Source: Chitinophagales bacterium
Lineage (GTDB): Bacteria > Bacteroidota > Bacteroidia > Chitinophagales > Chitinophagaceae
Direction: 5' to 3'
Assembly: GCA_015654695.1 (NCBI GenBank)
Contig: JAATGJ010000123.1
Coordinates: 16,359 to 80,358 of the forward strand
Length of the DNA stretch: 64,000 bases
The translations under genes were made by a program, and so were the position numbers. Shown piece after piece: positions 35,242-44,446 of this stretch. Positions within the stretch are counted from its first letter, which is position 1. Each line of letters opens with the position of its first letter. The notes beneath the pieces are model-generated. The model saw only the letters and a list, made by a program, of their open reading frames with translations. It made no database searches and was not told the DNA's origin.

Positions 35242-37038
35242 CTACTTTCTGAAATAATTATAAACCATAGCCGCTTTGGCTTTCCCTATCATTGCCGATA
35301 GTTCTTCTGTACTTTTTTCCCGTATATTCTTTACTGATTTGAATTCCTTCAGCAGCAGATCAGCAGTAGCCTTTCCAATACCTGCAATATCTTCCAGTTC
35401 ATTCTTAAAAGTCCCTTTGCTGCGTTTATTCCTGTGGAAAGTGATCCCGAACCGGTGCACTTCATTTCTGATACGACGGATAATTTTCAGGCTATCGCTG
35501 TTATACGGCAACTTCAGTGATTCTTTATCCCCCGCAAAGAAAATTTCTTCTTCATTTTTGGCCAAACCAATAAGAGTTGACCGTCCGGTAATGTTGAGTT
35601 CCTGCACGGCACTCACAGCCGCGCTTAGCTGCCCTTTACCGCCGTCAATGATGATTAGCTGGGGAAAAGGCTGATCTTCTTCCAATAACCTTTTATATCG
35701 CCTGTAAACCGCTTCTTTCATGCTGGCAAAATCGTTGATGCCTTCTACAGTTTTTACATTAAAATGGCGGTAATCATTTTTACTCGGCTCACCGTTTATA
35801 AAGCTCACCATCGCAGATACGGGATAACTTCCCTGGAAGTTGGAATTATCAAAGCATTCTATCTGCAGGGGCAGTACTGGCAGCCTGAGATCTGTTTGTA
35901 ACTGCTCAAGGATCTTTACCTGGTCAACATTCTTTGTTAATTTAAGCCGCTCCTTGTTTTTTATTTCTTCAATAAAGTAACCGGCGTTTTTTTCTGAGAG
36001 ATCCAGCAGCTTCTTTTTATCTCCTCCTTTAGGCACCGTGATGGTTATATCGCTTTGGGGATATTCTATGGAAAAGGGAACAATGATCTCCGCGGCATCG
36101 CTATTAAAAGTTGTTCTTAGCCGGGCAATGGAGAAACTGAGTATCTCTTCCTGCGTTTCATCCAGGTGTGTTTCGGCTTTTAAAGTTTGTGTTTGTACAA
36201 TAGCCCCGTTTCTTACCATGAGGTAATTGATAAAAGCAATGTCTTTGTTTTTAATAATAGAAAAAACATCCATATCTCCTCCCCTGGTACCTGTCACCAC
36301 CGACCTGGACTGGTAATTTTCCAGGTATTCGATCTTTTTACGGGTGATCTCCGCTTTTTCGTATGAAAGGTGGCTGGCTAATTCTTTCATTTCTTCTTTG
36401 TAATGACGGATGACCGGTGAAAGGTTTCCCCGGAGAAGGTTTTTTAGCAAGGCCAGGCTTTCATTGTAATCACCGGCATTTTGCAATCCTTCACACGGCC
36501 CCTTGCAATTTCCAAGATGATATTCCAGGCAAACCTTGAATTTTTTTTTCTCAATATTAGCTGATGTAAGATTCAATGAGCAGGTTCGCAATTGAATCGT
36601 TTGTTTAATGAAATCCAGCAACTCCTTTACTTTTTTTACAGAAGTATAAGGGCCAAGATAGTCTGAGCCATCATCAATCTTTTTGCGGGTAAGGAAAACT
36701 CTTGGAAACGGCTCGTTCTTAATTACGATATAAGGATAGGTCTTGTCATCCTTCAGGTTAATATTGAAGACAGGCTGGAACTGTTTGATCAGCGAGTTCT
36801 CTAACAGGAAGGCATCCTGCTCGGAATTAACGATAGTAAACTCAATCCGGATAATCCTTTGAACAAGTTCATGGGTCTTATAAGTAGTAAATGTTTTACT
36901 GAAATAGGAACTAACCCGCTTACGGATATTTTTTGCCTTTCCAACGTAGATCAATTCATTAAGGGAATTATAATATTTATATATCCCTGGCTGTTGCGGA
37001 AGGGTCGAAGCAATATGTTGAAATTCTGTACTGGTCAT
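35242..37038 (-). CDS. uvrC: Excinuclease ABC subunit C
   Basis: Makes both cuts around a DNA lesion in nucleotide excision repair. A 598-residue protein of normal length: GIY-YIG domain at the start (QPGIYKYYNSLNELIYVGKAK with RKRVSSYF), a cysteine-containing region (CLEYHLGNCKGPC), a UVR-type helix, the RNase-H-like C-terminal nuclease domain (ECFDNSNFQGSYPVSAMVSF, LIIIDGGKGQLSAA) and terminal helix-hairpin-helix motifs (LEDIAGIGKATADLLLKEF). It overlaps the upstream lipoprotein gene by one base (TAATG), so they are translated in tandem. Confidence 0.95.
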   Translation of the reverse strand: MTSTEFQHIASTLPQQPGIYKYYNSLNELIYVGKAKNIRKRVSSYFSKTFTTYKTHELVQRIIRIEFTIVNSEQDAFLLENSLIKQFQPVFNINLKDDKTYPYIVIKNEPFPRVFLTRKKIDDGSDYLGPYTSVKKVKELLDFIKQTIQLRTCSLNLTSANIEKKKFKVCLEYHLGNCKGPCEGLQNAGDYNESLALLKNLLRGNLSPVIRHYKEEMKELASHLSYEKAEITRKKIEYLENYQSRSVVTGTRGGDMDVFSIIKNKDIAFINYLMVRNGAIVQTQTLKAETHLDETQEEILSFSIARLRTTFNSDAAEIIVPFSIEYPQSDITITVPKGGDKKKLLDLSEKNAGYFIEEIKNKERLKLTKNVDQVKILEQLQTDLRLPVLPLQIECFDNSNFQGSYPVSAMVSFINGEPSKNDYRHFNVKTVEGINDFASMKEAVYRRYKRLLEEDQPFPQLIIIDGGKGQLSAAVSAVQELNITGRSTLIGLAKNEEEIFFAGDKESLKLPYNSDSLKIIRRIRNEVHRFGITFHRNKRSKGTFKNELEDIAGIGKATADLLLKEFKSVKNIREKSTEELSAMIGKAKAAMVYNYFRK

Positions 37039-37625
37039 TACTGATCATCCTCATTCCAGGTCACTCTGAGTGTGGAGTTGGTTTCGGGCTGGCCGGGTAG
37101 CTGTCGCATGGTCGCTACCTGGAAACTTTTGTCAACCTGCCACAACATTCTTTTTTGCACGGAACTGTCTTTATTGTTGGTGAAATAGTCTATAATAAAA
37201 CTGGTTACTTTATCACCAGAAGGATCCGGTTGGATCAAAACTTCCTGGCGTTGTATTTCTTCCTTTCCGGGGTCTATTGGCTGATAGGTAATAATCACCC
37301 TGTTCAGGGTCTCATCAAATTGTTTTTCTTCTTTGAACCGGTCTTCATATTTTGAAGACGACAGGTCAGGTAAACTAAGAAAATCCGCCGCAAGATCACG
37401 GAATTGTTCCCGCTTATAATAAACGGTGTCGTTCCGGGTGCTGTCAACGTATATTATCTTCCGGATGGAATACAACGAAGTATCCACATGTGCCACCTGG
37501 CTTTTAATAAATGACAGAACAGGAAAGAATTTTTCCTTTTGGGGTCCTTCTTTCTTTTTTGATTTGCAGGCAAAGAATGAAAGCAATATAGCGGCGAAAA
37601 ATATTGGAACTCCTGTTTTTTTCAT
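37038..37625 (-). CDS. Hypothetical lipoprotein upstream of uvrC
   Basis: A 195-residue predicted lipoprotein: the signal MKKTGVPIFFAAILLSFF is followed by the lipobox AC and the basic KSKKK stretch. The rest is hydrophilic, alpha/beta, with YDSTRNDTVYYKREQF-type and ITYQPIDPGKEE segments and no motif I recognise. It is encoded directly upstream of uvrC with a one-base overlap and 88 bp downstream of the barrel gene, so it may belong to the ECF sigma operon. Function unknown. Confidence 0.7.
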   Translation of the reverse strand: MKKTGVPIFFAAILLSFFACKSKKKEGPQKEKFFPVLSFIKSQVAHVDTSLYSIRKIIYVDSTRNDTVYYKREQFRDLAADFLSLPDLSSSKYEDRFKEEKQFDETLNRVIITYQPIDPGKEEIQRQEVLIQPDPSGDKVTSFIIDYFTNNKDSSVQKRMLWQVDKSFQVATMRQLPGQPETNSTLRVTWNEDDQ

Positions 37626-37713
37626 CCGATAAAATTAGCATAACCGGGTGAAAATAAATATCAGGTCCCATTTTAAATAAGAACGGGCACTTGAAAATAA
37701 AATAGCTGGTGAA

Positions 37714-39165
37714 TTACTGATTAAGTGTGACGCCTATTTTCAAACCAAAATCAAACAGGTTTTCCCTGACGGGGTACCGGCTTTGGAAGCTGGAGAGTAC
37801 CTGGTAGCGTACTTGCGGACCTACCTGCCATTTTGTTTTGTTGCGGGAAGTATAATTAATAAAGGTTTCAAAACTTGTGTTCAAATTCACATTGCGAATC
37901 AGCGAGGGCACTTCTGCATAATTTTTATAATCGGTAGAAATCAGGTAAGCCCTGTCGCTTAAGATATAAGTAGGCTGAACAGTGCCTGCGATTCCGAAGC
38001 TGGTTTTTTTGTTTCCAAATAAGGTAAGTTCAGCACCAATCGGGGCTGACACAGAGAAATAAAAATTCTTTAGCCAGTCGGTTTTATAACCATTGTAATT
38101 ACGATAGTATGTCCAGGCAGTTACAGAATTATTACCAGCGCCATTCAAATTAATAGTTGCCTGCTCTCCATTGTATACAAAAGCTTTGATGTCGTAACGA
38201 TTTACATTGAATTGCAGTCCTCCGCGGAGTTTCAGGTTTTTGGAAAGCGGATAGCGGGTTGAAAATCCGATTTCCAGCCCCATATCAGGTTTATGTGTCA
38301 CCGCCCGGTTCACATCCGATGACAGTGATGCAAAAGGATAACCTGCAGGATCTGTAGCAGACGGTGAGTTTTTATACGCTTTATTGGCGCTTAATCTGCG
38401 GTAGCTGACCGTAGGAGTAACATACAGTTGCCAGGATATTTTTTTGCGGATCTTTTGTGGTTTGTATGAGTTCACTACACTTTCAATAGTAAGAGGATAA
38501 TAAACAAGGTTCTGTTTAGAAACATTCAGGTTTACTTTTCCGGCAGGATGGGTTTTTGTAGTTTTTTCTTCATTGCCGGTTACCATACTAAACGTCTCAA
38601 CTATACTCTTTATATCATCTGCATCTGAACTAACCGCTTCTTTTTCTCTTTTCTCAGAAATTCCTGCATACGTCTTTATCACATTTGCAGACGTAAGCTG
38701 ATCGGTACTATTAAATATGGGTGAAAATTCAACGATATCCTGATCCTGATAAACATTGTTTGCCGGATCTGCGACAGTAACAATTAATTCACCCGGAGCC
38801 TGTGCATTATCCTGGTTGGTAAATTTATTAAAGGGTAACAGGGTGGTTGTGTTATTGGAGGAAGAAACCGAAACAGGTTTATTGGGGTTAATAGGTTGTA
38901 TCGGTATGATCTTCGAATCTGTGCCGGCGATTTTAGAAGAAATGGGAGCTTGTTTTTTTGAAACCGGGTAAGTTAGCATAACCCATGTAACAGAGATGGC
39001 CGTAAGTAATAACAGTAAGGTAAGGCCAATGCCGTACCATCTTCTGCGTGTGTGTAAAGAAGTATTTATTCCCTTCCATGCCTTTTCTGACGGAATCATC
39101 CGGTATTGGTCGGCATTTTTCTTTACAAACTGCTCAAACTCCCTGTTATTGTAATTTCTCTCCAT
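37714..39165 (-). CDS. Membrane-anchored protein with C-terminal outer-membrane barrel-like domain, partner of the ECF sigma factor
   Basis: A 483-residue protein: a charged cytoplasmic N-terminus (1-43, EFEQFVKKNADQYRMIPSEK...), one membrane helix at about 44-66 (YGIGLTLLLLLTAISVTWVM), a low-complexity Ser/Asn/Pro linker (about 70-235), and a C-terminal beta-rich domain with barrel-like strands (LEIGFSTRYPLSKNLKLRGG, VGPQVRYQVLSS) ending in GLKIGVTLNQ. It lies 36 bp after the ECF sigma gene. A cytoplasmic tail plus helix next to a sigma factor suggests anti-sigma function (inference); such fusions to barrel-like domains are found in Bacteroidota. Confidence 0.65.
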   Translation of the reverse strand: MERNYNNREFEQFVKKNADQYRMIPSEKAWKGINTSLHTRRRWYGIGLTLLLLLTAISVTWVMLTYPVSKKQAPISSKIAGTDSKIIPIQPINPNKPVSVSSSNNTTTLLPFNKFTNQDNAQAPGELIVTVADPANNVYQDQDIVEFSPIFNSTDQLTSANVIKTYAGISEKREKEAVSSDADDIKSIVETFSMVTGNEEKTTKTHPAGKVNLNVSKQNLVYYPLTIESVVNSYKPQKIRKKISWQLYVTPTVSYRRLSANKAYKNSPSATDPAGYPFASLSSDVNRAVTHKPDMGLEIGFSTRYPLSKNLKLRGGLQFNVNRYDIKAFVYNGEQATINLNGAGNNSVTAWTYYRNYNGYKTDWLKNFYFSVSAPIGAELTLFGNKKTSFGIAGTVQPTYILSDRAYLISTDYKNYAEVPSLIRNVNLNTSFETFINYTSRNKTKWQVGPQVRYQVLSSFQSRYPVRENLFDFGLKIGVTLNQ

Positions 39166-39201
39166 AACCAGTCTCTGTATATAATAATAAGGATACGAAA
39201 A

Positions 39202-39783
39202 CTATCGCCGGCTAACTGCGACAAGCCAATCAATATCTTGTTTTGGTTGCTGTAAAATCTTTTTTCTTAATAAAATGTCTTCCAACATCGCCTTTGCCCT
39301 GGTGTATTGACTCCTGCTCGTACTTTCCTCAATGTCCAGCATCCCTGCTATTTCCCGGTGGCTGTACCCTTCAATAGCATAGAGGTTCAATACCGTTCGA
39401 TAACCTATCGGCAACAATCTTATACATTCTACCACCTGCTTTGCCTGGATAATGGCCGGCACACTGTCTTCTCTCACTTGCACACCCGTAGCATGAATTA
39501 TATCAACACTTTCATTGAACTTCTTATTTTTTTTGAGGATATTGATACAGGTATGAACAACGATCCGGCGAACCCAGCCCTCAAAGGCACCCCTGTTCTC
39601 GAAAGTATGCATCTGTAAAAAGACCTTGATAAAACCTTCCTGCAGCATATCTTCAGCATCCTCACGGTTGTGTGCATAACGATAACAAACAGCCAGCATC
39701 TTTGAACTATACCTGTTATACAATTCCCGCTGAGCAGGGGCTTCGTTATTCAAACAACCTTTTAAAATGGCTTCCTCAGTCAT
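39202..39783 (-). CDS. ECF-family RNA polymerase sigma factor
   Basis: A 193-residue group IV sigma factor. Region 2 (about 20-90) holds LYNRYSSKMLAVCYRYAHNREDAEDMLQEGF, the DAEDLxQ promoter-melting signature; region 4 (about 120-175) holds LPIGYRTVLNLYAIEGYSHREIAGML followed by STSRSQYTRAKAML, the helix-turn-helix that reads the -35 element. It directs RNA polymerase to a stress or envelope regulon. It is the first gene of a run with the barrel/anchor protein and probably the lipoprotein and uvrC downstream. Confidence 0.9.
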   Translation of the reverse strand: MTEEAILKGCLNNEAPAQRELYNRYSSKMLAVCYRYAHNREDAEDMLQEGFIKVFLQMHTFENRGAFEGWVRRIVVHTCINILKKNKKFNESVDIIHATGVQVREDSVPAIIQAKQVVECIRLLPIGYRTVLNLYAIEGYSHREIAGMLDIEESTSRSQYTRAKAMLEDILLRKKILQQPKQDIDWLVAVSRR

Positions 39784-39877
39784 GTGTTACTTGGGTTGCC
39801 TGTAATTTAGACATATTTTCTATACAAATGCTGCACGGGGCTGTAAAATTTTATCTTCAATTACAGGAATTTTAAGT

Positions 39878-40372
39878 TCATTTTTTTCTTTTCAGGCTAT
39901 CCATGGGATATCTGGCCTCCATTGCGATTATTATACCGCCAGCCCAGTCTATCAACTTATTTTTTTCTTCCCCGGTAAGCTTAGCGTCCTTATGTATCCA
40001 GGTATATGAATCAAGTGGCATTTCTCCTTCCTTTACCATCTCAATGGTTTCTTCCATTTTATGATATTGGTAGCGGAGACTGCGATTCGTATATTCATCC
40101 AGGTTCAGCTCTTTTTTGCCGTCTTGTACATGGTTGTCCATCCACCAATCCACAGGCTGAAGTTTACTGTACCAGGGATAATTGGTGTTATTGCTATGAC
40201 AGTCGTTGCAGGCTTTTTCCAAAATTATTTTTACATCTCCCGGTACAGGAAACGTATTGCCGATATAGTTAGGTTGCCCGCCGCTTGCCTTATTGGGTTT
40301 GGGATGTATAAACTGGATAACTATCAGCGCCAGCAGCAGGAAAATCAATACTCTTTTTATCAATTTTTTCAT
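39878..40372 (-). CDS. Haem-binding domain protein (membrane-anchored, CxxCH)
   Basis: A 164-residue protein with an N-terminal membrane helix (LIKRVLIFLLLALIVIQFI) and a periplasmic haem-binding domain: ACNDCHSNNTNYPWYSKLQP contains the CxxCH covalent haem motif followed by the family-typical YPWY and PVDWWM...HVQDGKKELN segments. It is probably an electron carrier or haem sensor in the periplasm; the exact role is not known. It sits 17 bp after the end of gpmI's transcript region on the same strand (gpmI lies upstream), so the two may be co-transcribed. Confidence 0.82.
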   Translation of the reverse strand: MKKLIKRVLIFLLLALIVIQFIHPKPNKASGGQPNYIGNTFPVPGDVKIILEKACNDCHSNNTNYPWYSKLQPVDWWMDNHVQDGKKELNLDEYTNRSLRYQYHKMEETIEMVKEGEMPLDSYTWIHKDAKLTGEEKNKLIDWAGGIIIAMEARYPMDSLKRKK

Positions 40373-40388
40373 GATGGATTTTTGGTGT

Positions 40389-41921
40389 TTAAAATGACTG
40401 GTTTATCAAAACTTCACCAGTCATTTCTTTAGGAATGGGCAAACCCATCATGGTTAGTATGGTGGGAGCGATATCACCGAGCTTCCCTGCTTTAACAGTA
40501 CCCCGCCATTCTTTATCAATAATAAAAAATGGAACAGGGTTTAGTGTGTGTGCGGTGTTGGGAGAACCGTCTTCGTTGATCATATAGTCAGAATTGCCAT
40601 GATCAGCAGTAAGAAAAATGGTATAGCCATTTTCCAATCCTGCCGTTACTATGCGTTCAACGCATTGATCAACCGTTTCCGCAGCTTTAATGGCTGCTTC
40701 CCAAATACCGGTATGGCCCACCATATCAGTATTGGCAAAATTCAAACAAATGAAATCGGAGGTCTTATTTTCAATTTCAGGAATAAGCGCATCAGTTAAT
40801 TCATAAGCGCTCATTTCTGGTTTCAAATCGTAGGTGGCTACTTTGGGAGAGGGAACCATAATTCGCTTTTCTCCTTCAAAAGGAACTTCGCGGCCACCGC
40901 TGAAAAAGAAACTTACATGCGGGTATTTTTCCGTTTCAGCAATACGAATCTGTTTCAATCCATTTTGCTCTAAAATTTCCCCAAGTGTATTTTTCAGGTC
41001 ATCATTTTGAAAGATCACGTTGACATTTTTGTAACTATGGTCATATTGTGTCATCGTTGTATAGTGCAATGACAGTTTATACATGTTAAATTCCGGCAGG
41101 TCTATCTGGGTAAGTACCTGGGTTATTTCCCTGCAGCGGTCCGTCCTGAAATTAAAACAGAGAACAGCATCTCCGTCTTTGATACTGGCTAATGGCTGCT
41201 GACCTTCATCCAAAATAACAGTGGGAAGAATGAACTCATCATAAACATTATTGTGATAGGAGTTTTCTACAGCAGCGATCGCATCTGTCGCCTTTTGACC
41301 ACTGCCATTTACCAGTGCGCCATACGCCAGTTTTATTCTTTCCCATCTTTTATCCCTGTCCATAGCATAATAACGACCACTGACGGTCGCGATTTTTCCT
41401 GTTGTATGATTCAGGTGTTCCTGTAATTCTGTGATAAAGCCCAGGCCGCTTTTAGGATCATAGTCCCTCCCGTCGGTAAAGGCATGAATAAAAACTTCTT
41501 TCAACCCTTCTGCCTGGCAACTATCTACAATAGCTTTGAGATGATTGATATGGGAATGTACGCCGCCGTTGCTCACAAGCCCTACCAGGTGAAGGGGTTT
41601 ATTATTGCTTTTTGCGTATTGAATGGAATCCAGGAAGATTTCATTGGTAGCCAGCGAACCATCCCGGACTGCAACATCAATGCGTTGCAATTCCTGGTAA
41701 ACGATCCGCCCCGCTCCTAAGTTCAGGTGGCCCACTTCTGAATTACCCATCTGCCCATCAGGCAGCCCCACCAGTTCCCCACAGGTGGTCAGAGTGGTAT
41801 TGGGATAGTTGGTATATAAAGACTTAGTAAACGGAACGTTGGCATGTTGGATAGCATCTGCTGATGCAACTTTGCCAAGTCCCCAGCCGTCCATGATGAC
41901 GAGAATTATTTTTTTTGCCAT
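40389..41921 (-). CDS. gpmI: 2,3-bisphosphoglycerate-independent phosphoglycerate mutase
   Basis: Interconverts 3- and 2-phosphoglycerate in glycolysis using two Mn ions. The 510-residue protein has the N-terminal metal motif LVIMDGWGLG, the catalytic serine in MGNSEVGHLNLGAGR, the insertion domain (SGRYYAMDRDKRWER), and the C-terminal metal sites NFANTDMVGHTG and TADHGNSD. Length is normal. It is followed 16 bp later by the haem-binding protein gene on the same strand. No unusual feature seen. Confidence 0.95.
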   Translation of the reverse strand: MAKKIILVIMDGWGLGKVASADAIQHANVPFTKSLYTNYPNTTLTTCGELVGLPDGQMGNSEVGHLNLGAGRIVYQELQRIDVAVRDGSLATNEIFLDSIQYAKSNNKPLHLVGLVSNGGVHSHINHLKAIVDSCQAEGLKEVFIHAFTDGRDYDPKSGLGFITELQEHLNHTTGKIATVSGRYYAMDRDKRWERIKLAYGALVNGSGQKATDAIAAVENSYHNNVYDEFILPTVILDEGQQPLASIKDGDAVLCFNFRTDRCREITQVLTQIDLPEFNMYKLSLHYTTMTQYDHSYKNVNVIFQNDDLKNTLGEILEQNGLKQIRIAETEKYPHVSFFFSGGREVPFEGEKRIMVPSPKVATYDLKPEMSAYELTDALIPEIENKTSDFICLNFANTDMVGHTGIWEAAIKAAETVDQCVERIVTAGLENGYTIFLTADHGNSDYMINEDGSPNTAHTLNPVPFFIIDKEWRGTVKAGKLGDIAPTILTMMGLPIPKEMTGEVLINQSF

Positions 41922-42110
41922 TTAATTAACTGTAGTTTGCGTTTTTCGTATAAATACACTCATTTTCAGGTGGCAATGCGTTGTAAATCTACACTCAAAT
42001 AATGTATTTGCCTTCAGAAGATGCGAAAATGGCGGTTTTTAGTAATTTAGAGTTGTGCAGCCTGGTGTGGCATATTTTTAGATTAAACAACCTGTGAAAA
42101 CGTTCTTATT

Positions 42111-42500
42111 ATGAAAGCAATATTTACTTCCTTACTGGCTGCTTCAATGGTAATGCTATCATCATTTGTCCAACCCGGTACCATTGATGAAGTGATCGTG
42201 GCGTTAAAGTCCGGCGATGCGACAGGACTTTCAAAGTATTTTGATGATAATGTTGAACTGACCTTACCTGTCAAGAGCGACAGTTACAGTAAAGCCCAGG
42301 CACAGGTGATCCTGAAAGATTTTTTTGATAACAACAATGTACGTGGATTTGAATTAAAACATAAAGGAGATTCTCCCGGCGGACATTATTGCATTGGCAC
42401 GTTGCAGACAAAATCCGGGAACTTCAGGGCTCATGTGTTCTTAAAATCAAAAGGAAACAAAGAAGTGGTCAAAGAGATACGCTTCCAGTCAATAGAATAA
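42111..42500 (+). CDS. DUF4783 domain protein
   Basis: A 129-residue secreted protein: the signal peptide MKAIFTSLLAASMVMLSSFV is followed by a compact alpha/beta domain with IDEVIVALKSGDATGLSKYF, AQVILKDFFDNNNVRGFELKH and GTLQTKSGNFRAHVFLK, matching DUF4783, an NTF2/SnoaL-like fold of unknown function in Bacteroidota. These genes are commonly located just upstream of nadC, as here. A terminator separates it from nadC, so co-transcription is not required. Role unknown. Confidence 0.82.
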   Translation: MKAIFTSLLAASMVMLSSFVQPGTIDEVIVALKSGDATGLSKYFDDNVELTLPVKSDSYSKAQAQVILKDFFDNNNVRGFELKHKGDSPGGHYCIGTLQTKSGNFRAHVFLKSKGNKEVVKEIRFQSIE

Positions 42501-42520
42501 TTTTATTTGCCAATATGCTG

Positions 42521-42553
42521 AAGCCTTCCTGATTAAAAAGGGAGGCTTTTTTA
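42521..42553 (+). terminator. Terminator after the DUF4783 gene
   Basis: aagccttcc/gggaggctt, nine pairs with one G-T, an eleven-base A-rich loop (42530-42539), then tttttt. Confidence 0.8.
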
Positions 42554-42589
42554 TGCGTGTATGATAATTTCATCCTACTTCTAAAAGAG

Positions 42590-42695
42590 AACATCGCACT
42601 GAGATATACTTCGGCAAGCTCTGCAGAGAAAAGGGGGGTATTAGTATAAAATGCGAAGCATTTCCCTTTCTCTCTTTTCTCTCTGGGCGAAACTC
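42590..42695. repeat. Imperfect inverted repeat between DUF4783 and nadC
   Basis: A left arm around gcagagaaaagg (42622) and a right arm around cttttctctctgggcgaa (42677) can pair imperfectly around an A/T-rich centre. It looks like a dispersed hairpin repeat; no ORF is seen in the gap. Confidence 0.4.
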
Positions 42696-42764
42696 ACAAT
42701 AAAAAAAAGTGCAATTTGTCATACACCCTTTTTATCGTATATCACAAAGCTAAAAGCTAAATAC

Positions 42765-42773
42765 TATTTTTGC
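42765..42773 (+). promoter_or_regulatory. Bacteroidota -7 box for nadC
   Basis: TATTTTTGC ends five bases before the nadC ATG at 42778, predicting a leaderless or nearly leaderless mRNA. Confidence 0.55.
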
Positions 42774-42777
42774 TGCC

Positions 42778-43635
42778 ATGAATTTTGATAAAAAATTATA
42801 TCATTTGATAGATGAAGCGCTGAAAGAAGATACAGGTGATGGGGATCATTCTGCTCTTTCCTGCATTCCCGCAACAGCAAAAGGTAAAGCCGTATTAAAA
42901 ATAAAAGAAGACGGGGTACTGGCAGGGATGGAAGTAGCGGAGAAAATTTTTACCTATAAAGAAAAGAACAGCGTTTTCACCGGTTTTAAAAAAGATGGTG
43001 ATATAATGAAGTTTGGAGAGAAAGCATTTGAGGTGTCGGCTTCTGTTCATACTATTCTTCAATGTGAAAGATTGGTGCTAAACTGTATGCAGCGGATGAG
43101 CGGGATCGCTACGCTGACAAGTTTATATGTTAACAAGCTGAAAGGTTTTACAACAAAGTTGCTGGATACAAGAAAAACAACACCTAATTTCCGGTTGCTG
43201 GAAAAAGAAGCGGTGCGCATTGGCGGAGGTGTTAATCATCGTTTCGGATTATATGATATGATCATGCTGAAGGATAACCACATTGATTTCTGCGGAGGCA
43301 TAGAAAAAGCGATACAAAAAGCGGATGAATATGTAAAAACAAAAAAGCCCGGATTAAAAATGGAGATAGAAACAAGAAGTATTGACGATGTGAAAAAAGT
43401 GATGGCAGTGGGAAAAGGAAAAGTATTTCGTATTATGCTGGATAACTTTACACCAGTACAAATAACAGAAGCGTTAAAGATCATTAATGGCTCATTCGAA
43501 ACAGAAGCCAGCGGAGGTATCAATCTTGATAATATACAGGCGTACGCTGCGACAGGAGTTGACTATGTAAGCGTCGGTGCATTGATACACCAGGCGAGGA
43601 GCCTTGACCTGAGTTTAAAAGCGTTGCCCCACTAA
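42778..43635 (+). CDS. nadC: Nicotinate-nucleotide diphosphorylase (carboxylating)
   Basis: Converts quinolinate and PRPP to nicotinate mononucleotide in de novo NAD synthesis. The 285-residue protein has the N-terminal EDTGDGDHSALSCIPA (family EDxGxGDxT), the catalytic RMSGIAT region (MQRMSGIATLTSLYV), LDTRKTTPNFRLLEKEAVRIGGGVNHR, the phosphate-binding KDNHI, and ASGGINLDNIQAYAATGVDYVSVGAL. All are typical. The companion NAD synthetase is at 49557. A dispersed repeat abuts its stop codon. Confidence 0.95.
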   Translation: MNFDKKLYHLIDEALKEDTGDGDHSALSCIPATAKGKAVLKIKEDGVLAGMEVAEKIFTYKEKNSVFTGFKKDGDIMKFGEKAFEVSASVHTILQCERLVLNCMQRMSGIATLTSLYVNKLKGFTTKLLDTRKTTPNFRLLEKEAVRIGGGVNHRFGLYDMIMLKDNHIDFCGGIEKAIQKADEYVKTKKPGLKMEIETRSIDDVKKVMAVGKGKVFRIMLDNFTPVQITEALKIINGSFETEASGGINLDNIQAYAATGVDYVSVGALIHQARSLDLSLKALPH

Positions 43636-43668
43636 ATCTCTCCAAAGGGGAGACTTCAGACTCTAAAG
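43636..43668. repeat. Dispersed palindromic repeat abutting the nadC stop
   Basis: ctctccaaaggggag then acttcagactctaaagg begins one base after TAA. It belongs to the same broad group as the copies at 44418, 46378, 56841 and 57072. Confidence 0.5.
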
Positions 43669-43703
43669 GTTGAAATATCTTTATCCGTTTAAAGAATTAA
43701 TTT

Positions 43704-44045
43704 ATGAGTAAAAAGAATAAACCAGATAGCCAGGGATTTGTCTATAGCACTGATTCCAATTTTTCTTTTAAAGAAGAAGATCAAAATGTTGAAACGCTGT
43801 TGCCCGCACAACAAAAACTGAGAGTACGATTAGATACAAAACACCGTGCGGGAAAAGCGGTTACCCTGGTGGAAGGCTTTATTGGAAAAGAGGATGACCT
43901 TGAGGAGCTGGGAAAGAAACTCAAGAGTTTTTGCGGTACAGGTGGTTCTGCCAAAGATGGTGAGATCATCGTGCAGGGAGATCAGCGGGAAAAAGTCGTA
44001 CAATGGTTGATTAAAAACGGGTATGAACAATCTAAAAAAATCTGA
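43704..44045 (+). CDS. SUI1/eIF1-family translation initiation factor-like protein
   Basis: A 113-residue protein whose C-terminal two thirds are a SUI1/eIF1 (YciH-type) domain: LRVRLDTKHRAGKAVTLVEGF, ELGKKLKSFCGTGGSAKDGEIIVQGD and VVQWLIKNGYEQSKKI. In eukaryotes and archaea eIF1 checks start-codon choice; the bacterial homologues are thought to touch the ribosomal small subunit, with no settled role. The N-terminus (about 1-35) is charged and unstructured. It lies 68 bp downstream of nadC with a repeat between them. Confidence 0.88.
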   Translation: MSKKNKPDSQGFVYSTDSNFSFKEEDQNVETLLPAQQKLRVRLDTKHRAGKAVTLVEGFIGKEDDLEELGKKLKSFCGTGGSAKDGEIIVQGDQREKVVQWLIKNGYEQSKKI

Positions 44046-44080
44046 TGCTGTTATAAAGAGTGGATATTCGCTTTCATTTT

Positions 44081-44332
44081 TTATTCCATATCAGCAGTTT
44101 CACTTTTGGCAGTTTCTTCATTTAAAAAATAACTCAATGCTCCACTCGGACATTTTTTTACCTGTTCAATGATCTTTTCCGTAGCTGCGCCATTCATTTT
44201 TATCCACGGTTTCTCTTTCGGATTGAACACCCGGATCAAACCTTTCCAGCAAACAGTAGAATGGGTGCACATACTAGGTTTCCATACTACAGTCATTTCA
44301 TTATTGGTGTATTTAAAAGTTTCTTTGGGCAT
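44081..44332 (-). CDS. (4Fe-4S)-binding mono-cluster protein (Fer4_19 type)
   Basis: An 83-residue small protein of the divergent 4Fe-4S mono-cluster family: KPSMCTHSTVCWKGLIRVFNPKEKPWIKMN holds two cysteines and EQVKKCPSGALSYFL a third followed by the conserved Pro-Ser-Gly-Ala. It resembles the YjdI family. It likely binds an iron-sulfur cluster or acts as a small electron carrier in the cytoplasm; partner not evident. It is convergent with the SUI1 gene and lies 115 bp downstream of icd. Confidence 0.8.
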   Translation of the reverse strand: MPKETFKYTNNEMTVVWKPSMCTHSTVCWKGLIRVFNPKEKPWIKMNGAATEKIIEQVKKCPSGALSYFLNEETAKSETADME

Positions 44333-44417
44333 ACTTGAAAAAGTTTGAAGCCTATTAGTGGAAGTTTGAGGGTTGCTTTATCGTAAGATATGTTGTTTTG
44401 AAAAACGACATTACGAC

Positions 44418-44446
44418 CTAAGTTCCCCTTTAGGGGACAGGGGTTT
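44418..44446. repeat. Dispersed palindromic repeat abutting the icd stop
   Basis: cctaagttcccctttagggg followed by acaggggt ends directly at the icd stop codon. It is the near reverse complement of the copy that starts at the apaG stop (46378). Confidence 0.65.
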
